From JAJDTT01 sp022827025 (lineage in GTDB: Bacteria; Acidobacteriota; UBA6911; RPQK01; JAJDTT01), in assembly GCA_965203535.1 (NCBI GenBank), contig OZ241897.1, positions 1,488,001 through 1,552,000 on the forward strand: a DNA stretch of 64,000 nucleotides. The letters run 5' to 3'. Under the pieces are notes generated by a model that ran no database searches, was not told where the DNA came from, and saw only the letters and a program-made list of their open reading frames with translations. The number at the start of each line of letters is the position of its first letter. The stretch's first letter is position 1. Made by a program: the position numbers and the translations under genes. Shown piece after piece: positions 17,453-25,596 of this stretch.

Positions 17453-18295
17453 TCAAGGGTGCTCTGGGGGCTGCACAAAGACGGGCACTGCCCAAAACTC
17501 GCCGGTCTCATGATCGAGTCCCAGAGCACCCACCGCAATCTGAGTTTCGCCTTGGACGTGAACTATGCCGTGGGTTCTGCCTGGCCGATCGTCGGTTCTC
17601 CCTGTCGAATCGTCATACCCCTCAATAGGAAGCAACTCTGAGAGGAACCGGCTCAAGCGGGTCATAGGGCCAAGCGTCCAAGTCTTCTCCACAAACCGGG
17701 GGTCCGGTCTTGCATTCGAGATCGGAATGGTCCATCCACCGTACAATCGGACCGTGACTGCTTGCTCCTCTTCCGTGGGGTTGACGATTGAGATAGCTGT
17801 CTCCTCATTGCCCCCACGATAGGCCAGGAGTCGAAAGCCCTTGGCGGGTTCCACCGCGCTTGCCCGGGCTGAAAACTCCACCTCACCATCTTTGTATTTC
17901 ACAATACTGACGAATCCCCGAAGCTCCCGGTCCTGGCTTGGATACGTGTACCGCGCCCAGCCGTTCCCAAGTTTCCTTCCGGAGAAGTCATGGAAGAAGG
18001 ATATGGACTTGCTGGAATTGGAGCCGATAAAGTGACGGTCTCCTTCTCCCAGGACGTAATGTCCCGTGTCAGTGAACTCATGGAGGTAGAACCCCATCGC
18101 TCGGCCACGGGCTTCGAAAAGGGTGACGTAGGTCGTCAGCGGCCAGGTCTGCGGGTAGATCGGGGCAATCAGAATCTTGAGCGGGGAGTCCGTCGTTGTG
18201 AGCGCGTTATAGTGTCCGGCCCCGAGAAGCAACGGGAGCAGGCAAACACCGAGCACGAACGCAGATATTGACTTCACGGCAATATCTTTACTCAT
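17453..18295 (-). CDS. Small secreted protein of the AISIVNPT family
   Basis: A 280-residue paralogue of 6795-7592. After a signal peptide (about residues 8-28) come LIAPIYPQTW, a variable middle, ETAISIVNPTEEEQ, LSRFLSELLPIEG and GIVHVQGETQIAVGALGL. Both proteins end in EHP. The ATG at 18295 has AGGAGAG upstream and overlaps the last eight bases of the upstream gene, which points to translational coupling. An ATG at 18328 would add 11 residues inside the upstream gene. Role unknown; a secreted or surface beta protein is likely. Confidence 0.7.
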   Translation of the reverse strand: MSKDIAVKSISAFVLGVCLLPLLLGAGHYNALTTTDSPLKILIAPIYPQTWPLTTYVTLFEARGRAMGFYLHEFTDTGHYVLGEGDRHFIGSNSSKSISFFHDFSGRKLGNGWARYTYPSQDRELRGFVSIVKYKDGEVEFSARASAVEPAKGFRLLAYRGGNEETAISIVNPTEEEQAVTVRLYGGWTIPISNARPDPRFVEKTWTLGPMTRLSRFLSELLPIEGYDDSTGRTDDRPGRTHGIVHVQGETQIAVGALGLDHETGEFWAVPVFVQPPEHP

Positions 18296-19025
18296 CGCCA
18301 CTCTCCTCTGTAACAAGAACCGTCTCAAACCACTCCGTCAACCGTGAGTAAGTGAGAGCTCCCACGGCAATGACGGTTTCCCCTTGGACTCGCACGATGC
18401 CGGCGACCACGTACTCGTCGTCTTCGGTTCCTTCCAGGGGAAGCCACTCTGACAGGAACATGCTTAACTTGTTCCCGCCTTCAATCTCCCACTCCTTCTC
18501 TGTCACGGCCTTGTAGCGCGGGTGCCACTCGTGAAAAACGACGGAGACGGTCTGCGCCTCCGTCGTCGGATTGACGATGGCGATCCCTGTTTCTCCTTCA
18601 AACGTTGACTTGGCGAACAGGCGGAACGCCGGGGCAGGTTCTACAAGCTGGGACTCAGCGTACATACCACGCCGACTGTAATCCCATGTTGTACTGACAA
18701 TATGCAGATCTCGGTCGTCCGGAAAAATCACCCGTGCCCATCCGTTCGTCGTGACGGAACCAGTGCACGAATCATAGTACGCGGAATGAGTGACCATCGT
18801 ATTGCGGTCGAGAAAGTAGCTCCTCTCGTGCGCCCTCTCTCCCGTAACCGTGTACTCTTGCACTTCCACTACGACGTACCGGCCCGAAGATTCCGAAATG
18901 GAGAGCCACGAGGACAATGGATCGACCTGAGTGAATATGGGCGCGATAAGTTCCTTCTCCTGGGCGAAACTGGCGGCGGGGAATAGCGATACGAGTACGG
19001 ATACGAAAACGGACATTGACTTCAT
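18288..19025 (-). CDS. Small secreted protein of the AISIVNPT family
   Basis: A 245-residue member of the same family as its downstream neighbour. A clear signal peptide ends near ASFAQ. It is followed by LIAPIFTQVDPLSSW, TGIAIVNPTTEAQTV, LSMFLSEWLPLEG and GIVRVQGETVIAVGALT. The stop codon overlaps the start of the next gene by eight bases. It differs from its paralogues in a shorter C-terminus rich in Glu and Asp. Function unknown. Confidence 0.7.
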   Translation of the reverse strand: MKSMSVFVSVLVSLFPAASFAQEKELIAPIFTQVDPLSSWLSISESSGRYVVVEVQEYTVTGERAHERSYFLDRNTMVTHSAYYDSCTGSVTTNGWARVIFPDDRDLHIVSTTWDYSRRGMYAESQLVEPAPAFRLFAKSTFEGETGIAIVNPTTEAQTVSVVFHEWHPRYKAVTEKEWEIEGGNKLSMFLSEWLPLEGTEDDEYVVAGIVRVQGETVIAVGALTYSRLTEWFETVLVTEESGDE

Positions 19026-19046
19026 GGCAACCTTCTTTCTGCCCCT

Positions 19047-19235
19047 TCAGAATCCGAGGAAGTTCAGCAGCCCGGCATCCATGACCACAACCGTAGTGCT
19101 GTAGCCATGGGCCATCGGGAAAATGGGAGCGAGCAGCGTCTTTTCGCCGATGTCATGAACCGTGGATTTGGCGTCTCCGACCAGAATGATCGGGGCCAGT
19201 ATCAGGACAACCAAAGGGATTTTCCTCATGTACAT
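19047..19235 (-). CDS. Truncated member of the small secreted family
   Basis: A 62-residue product with a signal peptide (KIPLVVLILAPIILVGDA) and then LLAPIFPMAHGYSTTVVVMD, which matches the first part of the mature family proteins. It stops at that point, so the conserved AISIVNPT and IAVGALG regions are absent. The ATG at 19235 has GGAGAAG upstream and lies inside the end of the preceding gene. It is either a remnant left by a deletion or a short secreted peptide still translated. Confidence 0.5.
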   Translation of the reverse strand: MYMRKIPLVVLILAPIILVGDAKSTVHDIGEKTLLAPIFPMAHGYSTTVVVMDAGLLNFLGF

Positions 19236-19537
19236 CCGACTTCTCCATCCAGCTCGTACTCCCACCTGATCGCTTTCCCCTTCTTGTGCAGCATCCGAAT
19301 CTTTCGCAGGTGTTTCTCAGCAGTGAGGACGTCTGCTCGAGACGCCGACTTCTCAGCTAGTAGGCAATGAATGGCGTCCAGGGTCCAGATTGCGCTCAGA
19401 GTGATGCCGGCAACCCAAATGACGGACCCGATAAGGAGTGCGCGGAAGACGGCCCCAAAGAAGCCGGATATGCAGAGTACGAGGACGACCACGCCGATGA
19501 CGATCAGGGACCTCGAACTGATGCAGTTCCAATTCAC
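19226..19537 (-). CDS. Small two-helix membrane protein
   Basis: A 103-residue protein with two strong hydrophobic segments (LIVIGVVVLVLCISGFFGA and LLIGSVIWVAGITLSAIW), followed by a basic cytoplasmic-type tail. It starts at a GTG with no obvious ribosome site. Its stop overlaps the start of the truncated secreted gene. It matched no family I know. Confidence 0.45.
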   Translation of the reverse strand: MNWNCISSRSLIVIGVVVLVLCISGFFGAVFRALLIGSVIWVAGITLSAIWTLDAIHCLLAEKSASRADVLTAEKHLRKIRMLHKKGKAIRWEYELDGEVGCT

Positions 19538-19540
19538 AGG

Positions 19541-19687
19541 CTACAAGGCGGCTGAGAAGTGCGTGGTGGGAATGGATTGAATCGCCCAAGTGTCGTGGTT
19601 GGCTCCGACAAGACCCGCAAACTCAAACTCAAGGCTTCCGCCAGAAAGAAAGTCGTGGATCTTTGTTCGCAAGGATGGGAAATTCAT
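19541..19687 (-). CDS. Hypothetical 48-residue protein
   Basis: A short frame starting at an ATG, ending three bases before the next gene. It contains LRTKIHDFLSGGSLEFEF. It could be the first cistron of the string or a chance frame. No recognisable domain. Confidence 0.22.
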   Translation of the reverse strand: MNFPSLRTKIHDFLSGGSLEFEFAGLVGANHDTWAIQSIPTTHFSAAL

Positions 19688-20003
19688 AGGGAGTGAGCGG
19701 ACATCCAGGCCTATCCCTCCAGGTAGTTGTGGACCTTCCGACAATAATCAATGATGCGATGGAACCCGTTTTGGCCGAAGTGTAGAAGGAGCTACCGACC
19801 CGACGGATAGGATCCTGGCCTTGTTCTTCATACAGACAGACTCACGGGACTGGGCAAGATGTAGACACCCCTGGACCGTGGACCCCGGGGGGCACGGACG
19901 CGGATCAGAGCACGACAAAGTACACTATGCGGGTCTGCCCAGTAGGGCGGCTCAGGCCGGACTATTAGTGGCCATGAAAAAGCACGTTGCCCACCTGATG
20001 ACA

Positions 20004-20082
20004 GGGACTGTTCCAGGTATGCCGTTCGGGGCGCCCATCAGGCTCTAACCTGCCACACCAAAGGTGTCATTTCAGGCCTTCC
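20004..20082 (+). repeat. Dispersed palindromic repeat, copy 3
   Basis: Matches 6198-6288 and 15164-15241, with GGGACTGTTCCAGGT and CTCTAACCTGCCACACC. Confidence 0.8.
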
Positions 20083-20095
20083 CGAAGGGATTATG

Positions 20096-20194
20096 GGACG
20101 GGAGCGACCCCCCAGGGGGTGTTGCGCAAATGTGAATTGCGCAGCACCCCCGCGCCCGCACCGGGCAGCAAAAAGGGGGGGGTCGCTCCCGTCC
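20096..20194 (+). repeat. Long nested hairpin, copy 2
   Basis: Outer arms GGACGGGAGCGACCCCCC and GGGGGGTCGCTCCCGTCC match copy 1 at 15256-15353. The loop itself holds a second palindrome, GGGGGTGTTGCGCA pairing with TGCGCAGCACCCCC, which copy 1 lacks. Confidence 0.85.
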
Positions 20195-20552
20195 ACCTCC
20201 GTTTTCCCCGTACGGGCGCCGGCGTCCGGGAATCTGGCCGTAACCACAAGCAGGAAAGGGAGATCGGGGAATTCGCCTGTGTAAGGAGAAAAGCCCTCAT
20301 GATGTAAGTGACCCACGATGTCTCACTTACACTCCCCGATCGGCCACGAGGCCCCACTTTTCAGCGGTTAAAATCAGCCTCCATCAGCCTTTGCGACTGC
20401 CCAGCGCGCTCACCGCCGATCACGACTTGGACGAAGCGATCCTCGACCGCCGGTTGCACCATGAACGGCCGCTTCAGTGGGGCCAAAACGGCATGAAAGG
20501 CAAAGGAATTGGGGACAGCGGATTTGTGAATCACCGGGACCGTTTTTTGTGA

Positions 20553-20627
20553 ATCCACCCCCCGTGTCCCATTCACACTCCCGTATCGCCACGAGACCCC
20601 CTTTTCAGCGGTCAGAATCGACCTCCC
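20553..20627 (+). repeat. Third copy of the TTTTCAGCGGT end motif
   Basis: CACTCCCGTATCGCCACGAG followed by CCCCCTTTTCAGCGGTCAGA matches the ends of both duplicated blocks (near 15512 and 20353). It abuts the 3' end of the integrase gene. Similar sequence occurs at the ends of some insertion sequences, possibly IS21-like; that link is from memory and unverified. Confidence 0.55.
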
Positions 20628-20629
20628 GG

Positions 20630-21847
20630 TTACCGACTCCCGCCAGCCAGATACCTCGCCCAGTCCTCCATGAGCACGCGCCTCCTCTCGAACAGGTCCG
20701 TGCGCCGGTACGCCGCCTCCACCTTGTTCTTCACCACGTGCGCCAGCGCCGCCTCGACCACCTCGCGCGGATGATCCGTCTCCTCCGCCGCCCAGTCCCG
20801 GAAACTCGACCGGAACCCGTGCGGCACGGCGGCGATCCCGTTCCGGCGCAGCAGATGGCGCAGGACCCCCTCGGCGAGCGGTTCTCCGCCCCTTCGGGTG
20901 AAGACCAGCCGGGCGGCTCCATCCTCCAGCGTCCGTGCCTCCGCCAGAATTTCCGTCGCCCGGCCACACAGCGGCACCCGGTGCTCGCGCTTGGACTTCA
21001 TGCGCGTCGCGGGGACCGTCCACATCCCTTCCGCCGGATCGATCTCCGGCCACTCGGCCCACCGCACCTCGCCCCACCTCGCCGCCGTGAGCACCAGGAA
21101 CTCGAAGGCCAACCGGGCCACGGGCGCCGCGTCCGAGGCCCGCACCTTCCTGAGCGCCGCAGCCACCTCGCGATGCGGCAAGGCCCGCATGTGCCGCACC
21201 ACGGCGTCCTGCGTTCCGAGGACCGACCCGACGCGGTCGCAAGGGTTGTCGATCCTGAATTCCATCGCCACGGCCCACTCCAGGACCGCGCGGATGCGCT
21301 GGCGCAGCTTCCGGGCGGTGGGCGGCTTCTCGTGCCAGATCGGAGCCAGAATCCCGATCACGTCGGCACTCGTCACCTCCGAGACCGGCAGCCTCCCGAT
21401 GTGAGGAAAGGCGTAGCGTCCCAGGCTCACCATCCAGTCCTGAGCCTGCCTCGGGTTGCGCCAGCCGGACCGCTTCTGCTCCACTACCCGCTTGACGGCT
21501 TCGGCAAAGCTCGGCATGTTCCGGGCGCGGCGCCTCTCGGTCAGGGGATCTCCGCCCTCGCGGGCCAGCTTGCGGTTGGACCGCGCCTTCTCGCGGGCCT
21601 CGGCGAGCGGGACCAGCGCCACGCTGCCTAGTCCGAAGTCGCGGCGGCGTCCACGGATGACGAGGCGTTGGACCCAACTGCGGGCTCCGCTCGGCTGGAC
21701 GAAGAGGTAGAGCCCGTTGCCGTCGCAATGTCGACCCGGCGGAGCCGAGCGCACGAAAGCGGCGGAGAGCGCCTTGTGGGGGTGGCGCCCCTTCGGCTTG
21801 GTTTTCCGGACTGGAGCGGCAGTAGTCTTTACGTCATTAATTACCAC
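20630..21847 (-). CDS. Tyrosine-type site-specific integrase
   Basis: A recombinase of the P4/IntS type, which integrates or excises mobile DNA. With the GTG at 21847 it has 405 residues, the usual length. The N-terminal arm-binding domain (DGNGLYLFVQPSGARSW, FGLGSVALVPLAEAREKA) is followed by the core-binding domain and the catalytic domain. Catalytic residues are visible in TAARWGEVRW (first Arg), HGFRSSFRDW (His-x-x-Arg), ALAHVVKN (second His) and AAYRRTDL (Tyr). The open frame extends upstream to 22192 but overlaps the transposase gene there, so the longer form is unlikely. No tRNA or clear attachment site is next to it. Confidence 0.85.
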   Translation of the reverse strand: MVINDVKTTAAPVRKTKPKGRHPHKALSAAFVRSAPPGRHCDGNGLYLFVQPSGARSWVQRLVIRGRRRDFGLGSVALVPLAEAREKARSNRKLAREGGDPLTERRRARNMPSFAEAVKRVVEQKRSGWRNPRQAQDWMVSLGRYAFPHIGRLPVSEVTSADVIGILAPIWHEKPPTARKLRQRIRAVLEWAVAMEFRIDNPCDRVGSVLGTQDAVVRHMRALPHREVAAALRKVRASDAAPVARLAFEFLVLTAARWGEVRWAEWPEIDPAEGMWTVPATRMKSKREHRVPLCGRATEILAEARTLEDGAARLVFTRRGGEPLAEGVLRHLLRRNGIAAVPHGFRSSFRDWAAEETDHPREVVEAALAHVVKNKVEAAYRRTDLFERRRVLMEDWARYLAGGSR

Positions 21848-21936
21848 ATAATAATCGGGATGGAGTTGGATATCAAGGGACGTCACGGGCGAGAAAAACG
21901 GGGCTAGAGTAGACCTAAACCAAATTAATAAAACAC

Positions 21937-22896
21937 TTAATACATATTCCAGGATGTCATGGAACATCGGTGGATTCCACGTGTCTGTTGCCGCAGGAAA
22001 AACAGCACTCCGTCCAGTTGGGGGATGGGGTGTCGGCGTCGTCGATATCGACCTTGTTGCCGATAAGTCTCCAGCAGTTGCGCCACCTTCTCTGCCGGCC
22101 CGACGGCCAATCCGTCCGTCAGAAATCGCAAACGCCGGCGATAAGCTCCCGCCCGGGTAAATCCACGTCGCTGCTCCTGATGAAGGATCCACCGGGGGAT
22201 CGCCGCCTGGTTGTCTCGCGTGGGGACGGCGCCTCGATAGTACAAGCGAGCCCGGTAACTGCTGTAGGCGTCGGTTTCAGGATCCGGGGGGAACAGTTCG
22301 TCCAGTGGAATCAGGGCCTGATCCTCGCCGGTGAGTCTCCAGCGGGCCGAGCCCCATTTCCACTGCTCGGGCCGTTTGACCAATCCGGCCCGGACCGCGT
22401 TGAGTTCCACGTAGAGGATGCCGTCCTGCACGGCTTCGAGCCCCAATAGTTCCGGGTTCTTGAACCGGTCACCCCAAAGATGGCCTCGCCGTCCAAACCT
22501 GCGGTTGAACCACTGGGCATAGAAGCCGTTCACGTTCGCCATCAGTTTGGACACGTCAAAGAGACGCTCATTGAACGCCTTCCATTTGGCATCGGTCCAA
22601 TCGGCGGTTGTCACCTCGGCCTTTGGTCCGTAAAGCTTGCGGGCGCTCGCTTCCAACTCCTCTCGCGACAAGGGACGGGGTTTCTCAAAATGGACGACGA
22701 AGTGGAAGTGATTGCCCATGATCTGGAACGCGGCCAGACGACACCGGTAGACGTTGACGTAGAACAACATCATGTCCAGGAGTTTTTGACCGGCCTCCGG
22801 GTTTTCAAAGGGGAACCAGTCGGTCGAGCCGGCGACTCGATTGGTGAGGTGATAGAAGGCGGCTTCTGAACTTTTGTGTCGTGCGGTTCGGGCCAT
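21937..22896 (-). CDS. REP-associated tyrosine transposase (RAYT), Y1/HUH family
   Basis: A 319-residue single-strand transposase relative that acts on short palindromic repeats. The HUH motif is in MGNHFHFVVH. The catalytic tyrosine is probably in NGFYAQWFNRRFG, followed by the family-typical GRRGHLWGDRF. The C-terminal extension is basic. GAGGA precedes the ATG. Flanking DNA at 23064-23077 has GACTGTCCCCTTTT, and a perfect palindrome with the same core lies at 4407-4464. These may be its substrates. Confidence 0.85.
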   Translation of the reverse strand: MARTARHKSSEAAFYHLTNRVAGSTDWFPFENPEAGQKLLDMMLFYVNVYRCRLAAFQIMGNHFHFVVHFEKPRPLSREELEASARKLYGPKAEVTTADWTDAKWKAFNERLFDVSKLMANVNGFYAQWFNRRFGRRGHLWGDRFKNPELLGLEAVQDGILYVELNAVRAGLVKRPEQWKWGSARWRLTGEDQALIPLDELFPPDPETDAYSSYRARLYYRGAVPTRDNQAAIPRWILHQEQRRGFTRAGAYRRRLRFLTDGLAVGPAEKVAQLLETYRQQGRYRRRRHPIPQLDGVLFFLRQQTRGIHRCSMTSWNMY

Positions 22897-23098
22897 GGCT
22901 ACGGTCCTCGGTTCAACGGACTCGAAGGGGAGTCCGAAGGGGAGTCGGTTCGCGCTCCTGATGAAAACAACGACTCAGAACCAAGAACGGCGAAGGAAAC
23001 TCAAGAAAACCAGCAAACTTCCCGTTTCCAGAAACAACCGAGGAGACTCGACCCGTAATAATGGACTGTCCCCTTTTTCAGGATAGATTCCGGCCGCG

Positions 23099-23175
23099 CG
23101 AAGGCACACAGGAACGACCAGTTGAGGATAGATTCCGGCCGCGGGAGGGCGGCCACAAGGGTCGCTTCCTACCGG
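23099..23175 (+). repeat. 77-bp dispersed repeat, copy B
   Basis: Near-identical to 4326-4402. A partial extra unit (GGATAGATTCCGGCCGCG) lies just before it at 23081. It overlaps the last bases of the propeller gene that ends at 23169, so it supplies part of that gene's stop region. Confidence 0.85.
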
Positions 23176-24662
23176 AACCGGAACGAATAGAGATCGGCGT
23201 CCTGCAGGACGAAGCGCAGGCGGACCGTCTTTCCGGCGATTCGACGGAGGGGTTTCCCACGAACCTTGCCGCCGTGAACCCATCCCACCTTCCCCTCCAG
23301 CTCGTCTCCCCAGATCGGGACCGATTCGGTCAGTGAGAGTCCCGGCGCCGGGTTGCCGTTGACGTCCTGGATCTCCACCCGGATGGAGCCGGCCGCGGAA
23401 GTGGAGTAGTTCAGGACCAGGTTCTCTCCGCTGAAACGGAACGGTTTCGTGATCAGCTCGCCACCCGGATAGCCGGCGCTGGCTGAAGCGAACCCGTCGG
23501 TCCGGACCACGACGCGCTGCAGGTGGGCCGACGGATAGGTGTAATGCTGCACCAGGTAGAGCGAGAGCTCCCCCGGCGCCGTGGGCACGATGCCCCGGGC
23601 TACGAGGCCGTTCCGGTGGATCCAGTTGCGCCGGTCCCTTCCGGGGCGGATGAAGGCTTCCATGAAGCGGTGCCAATGGACGCCGTCGCGGCTGCTCATC
23701 AGGACACCGTCGGAGAGGCCGGGCCATTCCGCGGCAAGTGCGGGATCCAGATGTTGGGGAATCCGGTAGGTCACGAAGCGCTTGGGAAAGGAGAGGTAGA
23801 TATGGGGAGCCCGAAAATAGGGCACGGTGGCATTGGTGTAGAGATGTTCGGTGGGAGAGTCGCCGTAGTCCACCCACCGGCCCTCGGACCATTCGACGAA
23901 GTCCTCTGAGGTAGCGTACTTGAGGGTCCGGACTCCGTGGAGGAAATCCCGGTAGAGCGCCACGTAGACGCCTCGCTCTCCATCCCAGAAGGCCACGTTG
24001 TGGGAGTCGAAGGCGCCGTCGGTGAGGACCGGAATCTCACGCATCCAGCTCCAGCGGATGCCGTCGGGAGAGGCCAGGGCCACCAGGCCCCGATGGTTCC
24101 CGGGCTTGGCGAAGGCCACCGCCTTGTAGCGGGCCTCGGCCGGAGCCGCCGGATTGTCGTCCCGGAAGGGATTCAGCTTGGCGGCGCCCCGGACCTCCAG
24201 GATATTGTTGTCCCGGGAACCGTTGAACTCCACCTGCCCCAATGAGGGGCGGGTCCAGTGGATGCCGTCGCGGCTCTCGGCGTAGCAGACGACTTTCTCG
24301 TGCGCGGCGACCCAGGTTTCCCCCGGTTCCAGCTCTTCCCGGTGGATGTAGTCGACCGCGGAGCTGCCCCGGTAGTACATGCGGTAGATGTCCCCGTCCT
24401 TGAAGACCGCCACGTGGAAGGGGATGTTCCCTTCCCAGGGCTGGTCGAAGACGAAGACCTTCTCGGCGCGCCGGGGCTGCTGGACCTCCAGCTCCACGCC
24501 GTCCATGGACTCGATGAGGGTGTCGTCGACGAAAAGCTCCAGGCGGTTCCCCAGGTCGGGAACCGCGTCGGACGCACCCGCCTTTTTCCCGTGACTGGAC
24601 GCCCCGGCGCCGGACCCGCCCGCCAGAACCAGCAATACAAACGTCCGCAAAATCGATTTCAT
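23169..24662 (-). CDS. Secreted five-bladed beta-propeller protein, GH32-like
   Basis: A 497-residue protein with a signal peptide (about residues 3-22). It is a paralogue of 2656-4311. Shared signatures are LELFVDDTLIES, FDQPWEGN, IYRMYYRG, SRDGIHWTRPSLGQVEFNGS and a closing VRLRFVLQDADLYSFRF. The fold is that of a five-bladed propeller with a C-terminal beta-sandwich, as in glycoside hydrolase family 32 relatives. Substrate unknown. AAGGAG lies before the ATG. It is 28 bp downstream of a membrane-protein gene in the same direction and is probably the last gene of the MutL-like operon. Confidence 0.8.
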   Translation of the reverse strand: MKSILRTFVLLVLAGGSGAGASSHGKKAGASDAVPDLGNRLELFVDDTLIESMDGVELEVQQPRRAEKVFVFDQPWEGNIPFHVAVFKDGDIYRMYYRGSSAVDYIHREELEPGETWVAAHEKVVCYAESRDGIHWTRPSLGQVEFNGSRDNNILEVRGAAKLNPFRDDNPAAPAEARYKAVAFAKPGNHRGLVALASPDGIRWSWMREIPVLTDGAFDSHNVAFWDGERGVYVALYRDFLHGVRTLKYATSEDFVEWSEGRWVDYGDSPTEHLYTNATVPYFRAPHIYLSFPKRFVTYRIPQHLDPALAAEWPGLSDGVLMSSRDGVHWHRFMEAFIRPGRDRRNWIHRNGLVARGIVPTAPGELSLYLVQHYTYPSAHLQRVVVRTDGFASASAGYPGGELITKPFRFSGENLVLNYSTSAAGSIRVEIQDVNGNPAPGLSLTESVPIWGDELEGKVGWVHGGKVRGKPLRRIAGKTVRLRFVLQDADLYSFRFR

Positions 24663-24690
24663 GGATCGCTCCTTACTCGATACTCGAAGC

Positions 24691-25596
24691 CTACATGCCG
24701 AGCCGCCGGCTCGCCGGATCGATGATCCAGAGCCAATCGTCCGCGAGGAACTCCAGCCTCTGGGCCATCAGCGCGATGCGTCCCATCACCGTGTAGCCGA
24801 AGCCGGCCCCGAAGGTGATCATGAGGAACCAGATTCCCAGGCGCGAGACGCCACCCACGACCCCCTTGTGCTCGATGGAAAAGAAGAAATAGGTCAGGCA
24901 CGACAAGACTCCCACCACGATGGTCAGATTCTGGAGGGAGGCCGAAAAATCGAATCCCTGGGCCCCGACCACCACCAGGGGAAGGATCGTGCTCTGGATC
25001 TGCCGGAGAAAATCGCTCTGGAGATAGCCCAACAGCCGGATCCCGGCAGTGGCGCCGATGAAGAAGGCCAGGGCCCAGCGGGAGACCCACCCCCCGACCG
25101 GGGAAAGCCTCATCAACATCAGGACGCTCAGCAGCAGCGGAAACAGGTAGATGAGTTCCTGCTCCTGGGATTCGGGGAGGCCCGGAAGCAGCGAACTCCG
25201 GATCAGATCCGGGGCCAGCTTGCTGAAAAGATTCTGAACGATACCGGTCCAGAACCCGACGACCATCCAGTAGGCCGCGGAGACCCCGACGAAGACGGCC
25301 TCCGCCAACTTGTAGAGGGGGTTGTCTCCATAGAGAAAGGAGAGGATGCAGAGCGTGAAGAGGGCGGCCAGCCAGGTTCCCACGGTGCGGGACCAACTCA
25401 CGCGGACCCCCTCTTCCCCCTGCCGCTTGGGATCCACCCCCACGGCCCGGCTCCAGGATTCCTGGCCCGGTTCCTGGACCTCCACCGGCTGGTCCTGGAC
25501 GTAGACCATTCCCATGCCTCCCGTCGCCAGCCTCGCCAGCAGGTAGATCCCGGCCACCACCATCAATGCCGTCCAAACCCACCCGGATCGGCTCAT
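24691..25596 (-). CDS. Multi-spanning membrane protein of the MutL-like operon
   Basis: A 301-residue integral membrane protein with about seven or eight hydrophobic segments, for example VWTALMVVAGIYLLARL near the start and LGIWFLMITFGAGFGYTV near the end. The stretch at about residues 35-65 is polar and may face outward or to the cytoplasm. It overlaps the upstream gene in ATGA, so translation is coupled. I recognise no transporter or enzyme motif. Its constant place beside membrane partners suggests a subunit of one complex, which is an inference. Confidence 0.75.
   Translation of the reverse strand: MSRSGWVWTALMVVAGIYLLARLATGGMGMVYVQDQPVEVQEPGQESWSRAVGVDPKRQGEEGVRVSWSRTVGTWLAALFTLCILSFLYGDNPLYKLAEAVFVGVSAAYWMVVGFWTGIVQNLFSKLAPDLIRSSLLPGLPESQEQELIYLFPLLLSVLMLMRLSPVGGWVSRWALAFFIGATAGIRLLGYLQSDFLRQIQSTILPLVVVGAQGFDFSASLQNLTIVVGVLSCLTYFFFSIEHKGVVGGVSRLGIWFLMITFGAGFGYTVMGRIALMAQRLEFLADDWLWIIDPASRRLGM

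Larger units (their letters stand above)
19743..20400 (+). repeat. Duplicated 0.65-kb block, copy 2
   Basis: Ordered match to 14918-15560. It holds palindromic repeat copy 3, a long hairpin and the end motif TTTTCAGCGGTTAAAATCAG. It lies upstream of the minus-strand secreted-gene string. Confidence 0.8.

Noticed and set aside
20361..21728. A 455-codon minus-strand frame overlapping the integrase
   Set aside because: It is a shifted frame of the integrase; the Arg/Gly/Ala-rich product has no motif, whereas the integrase frame has all catalytic residues.
19743..23175. Complete integrative element around the tyrosine integrase
   Set aside because: No tRNA target, attachment repeats or cargo and transfer genes are visible near the integrase, so only a remnant can be claimed.
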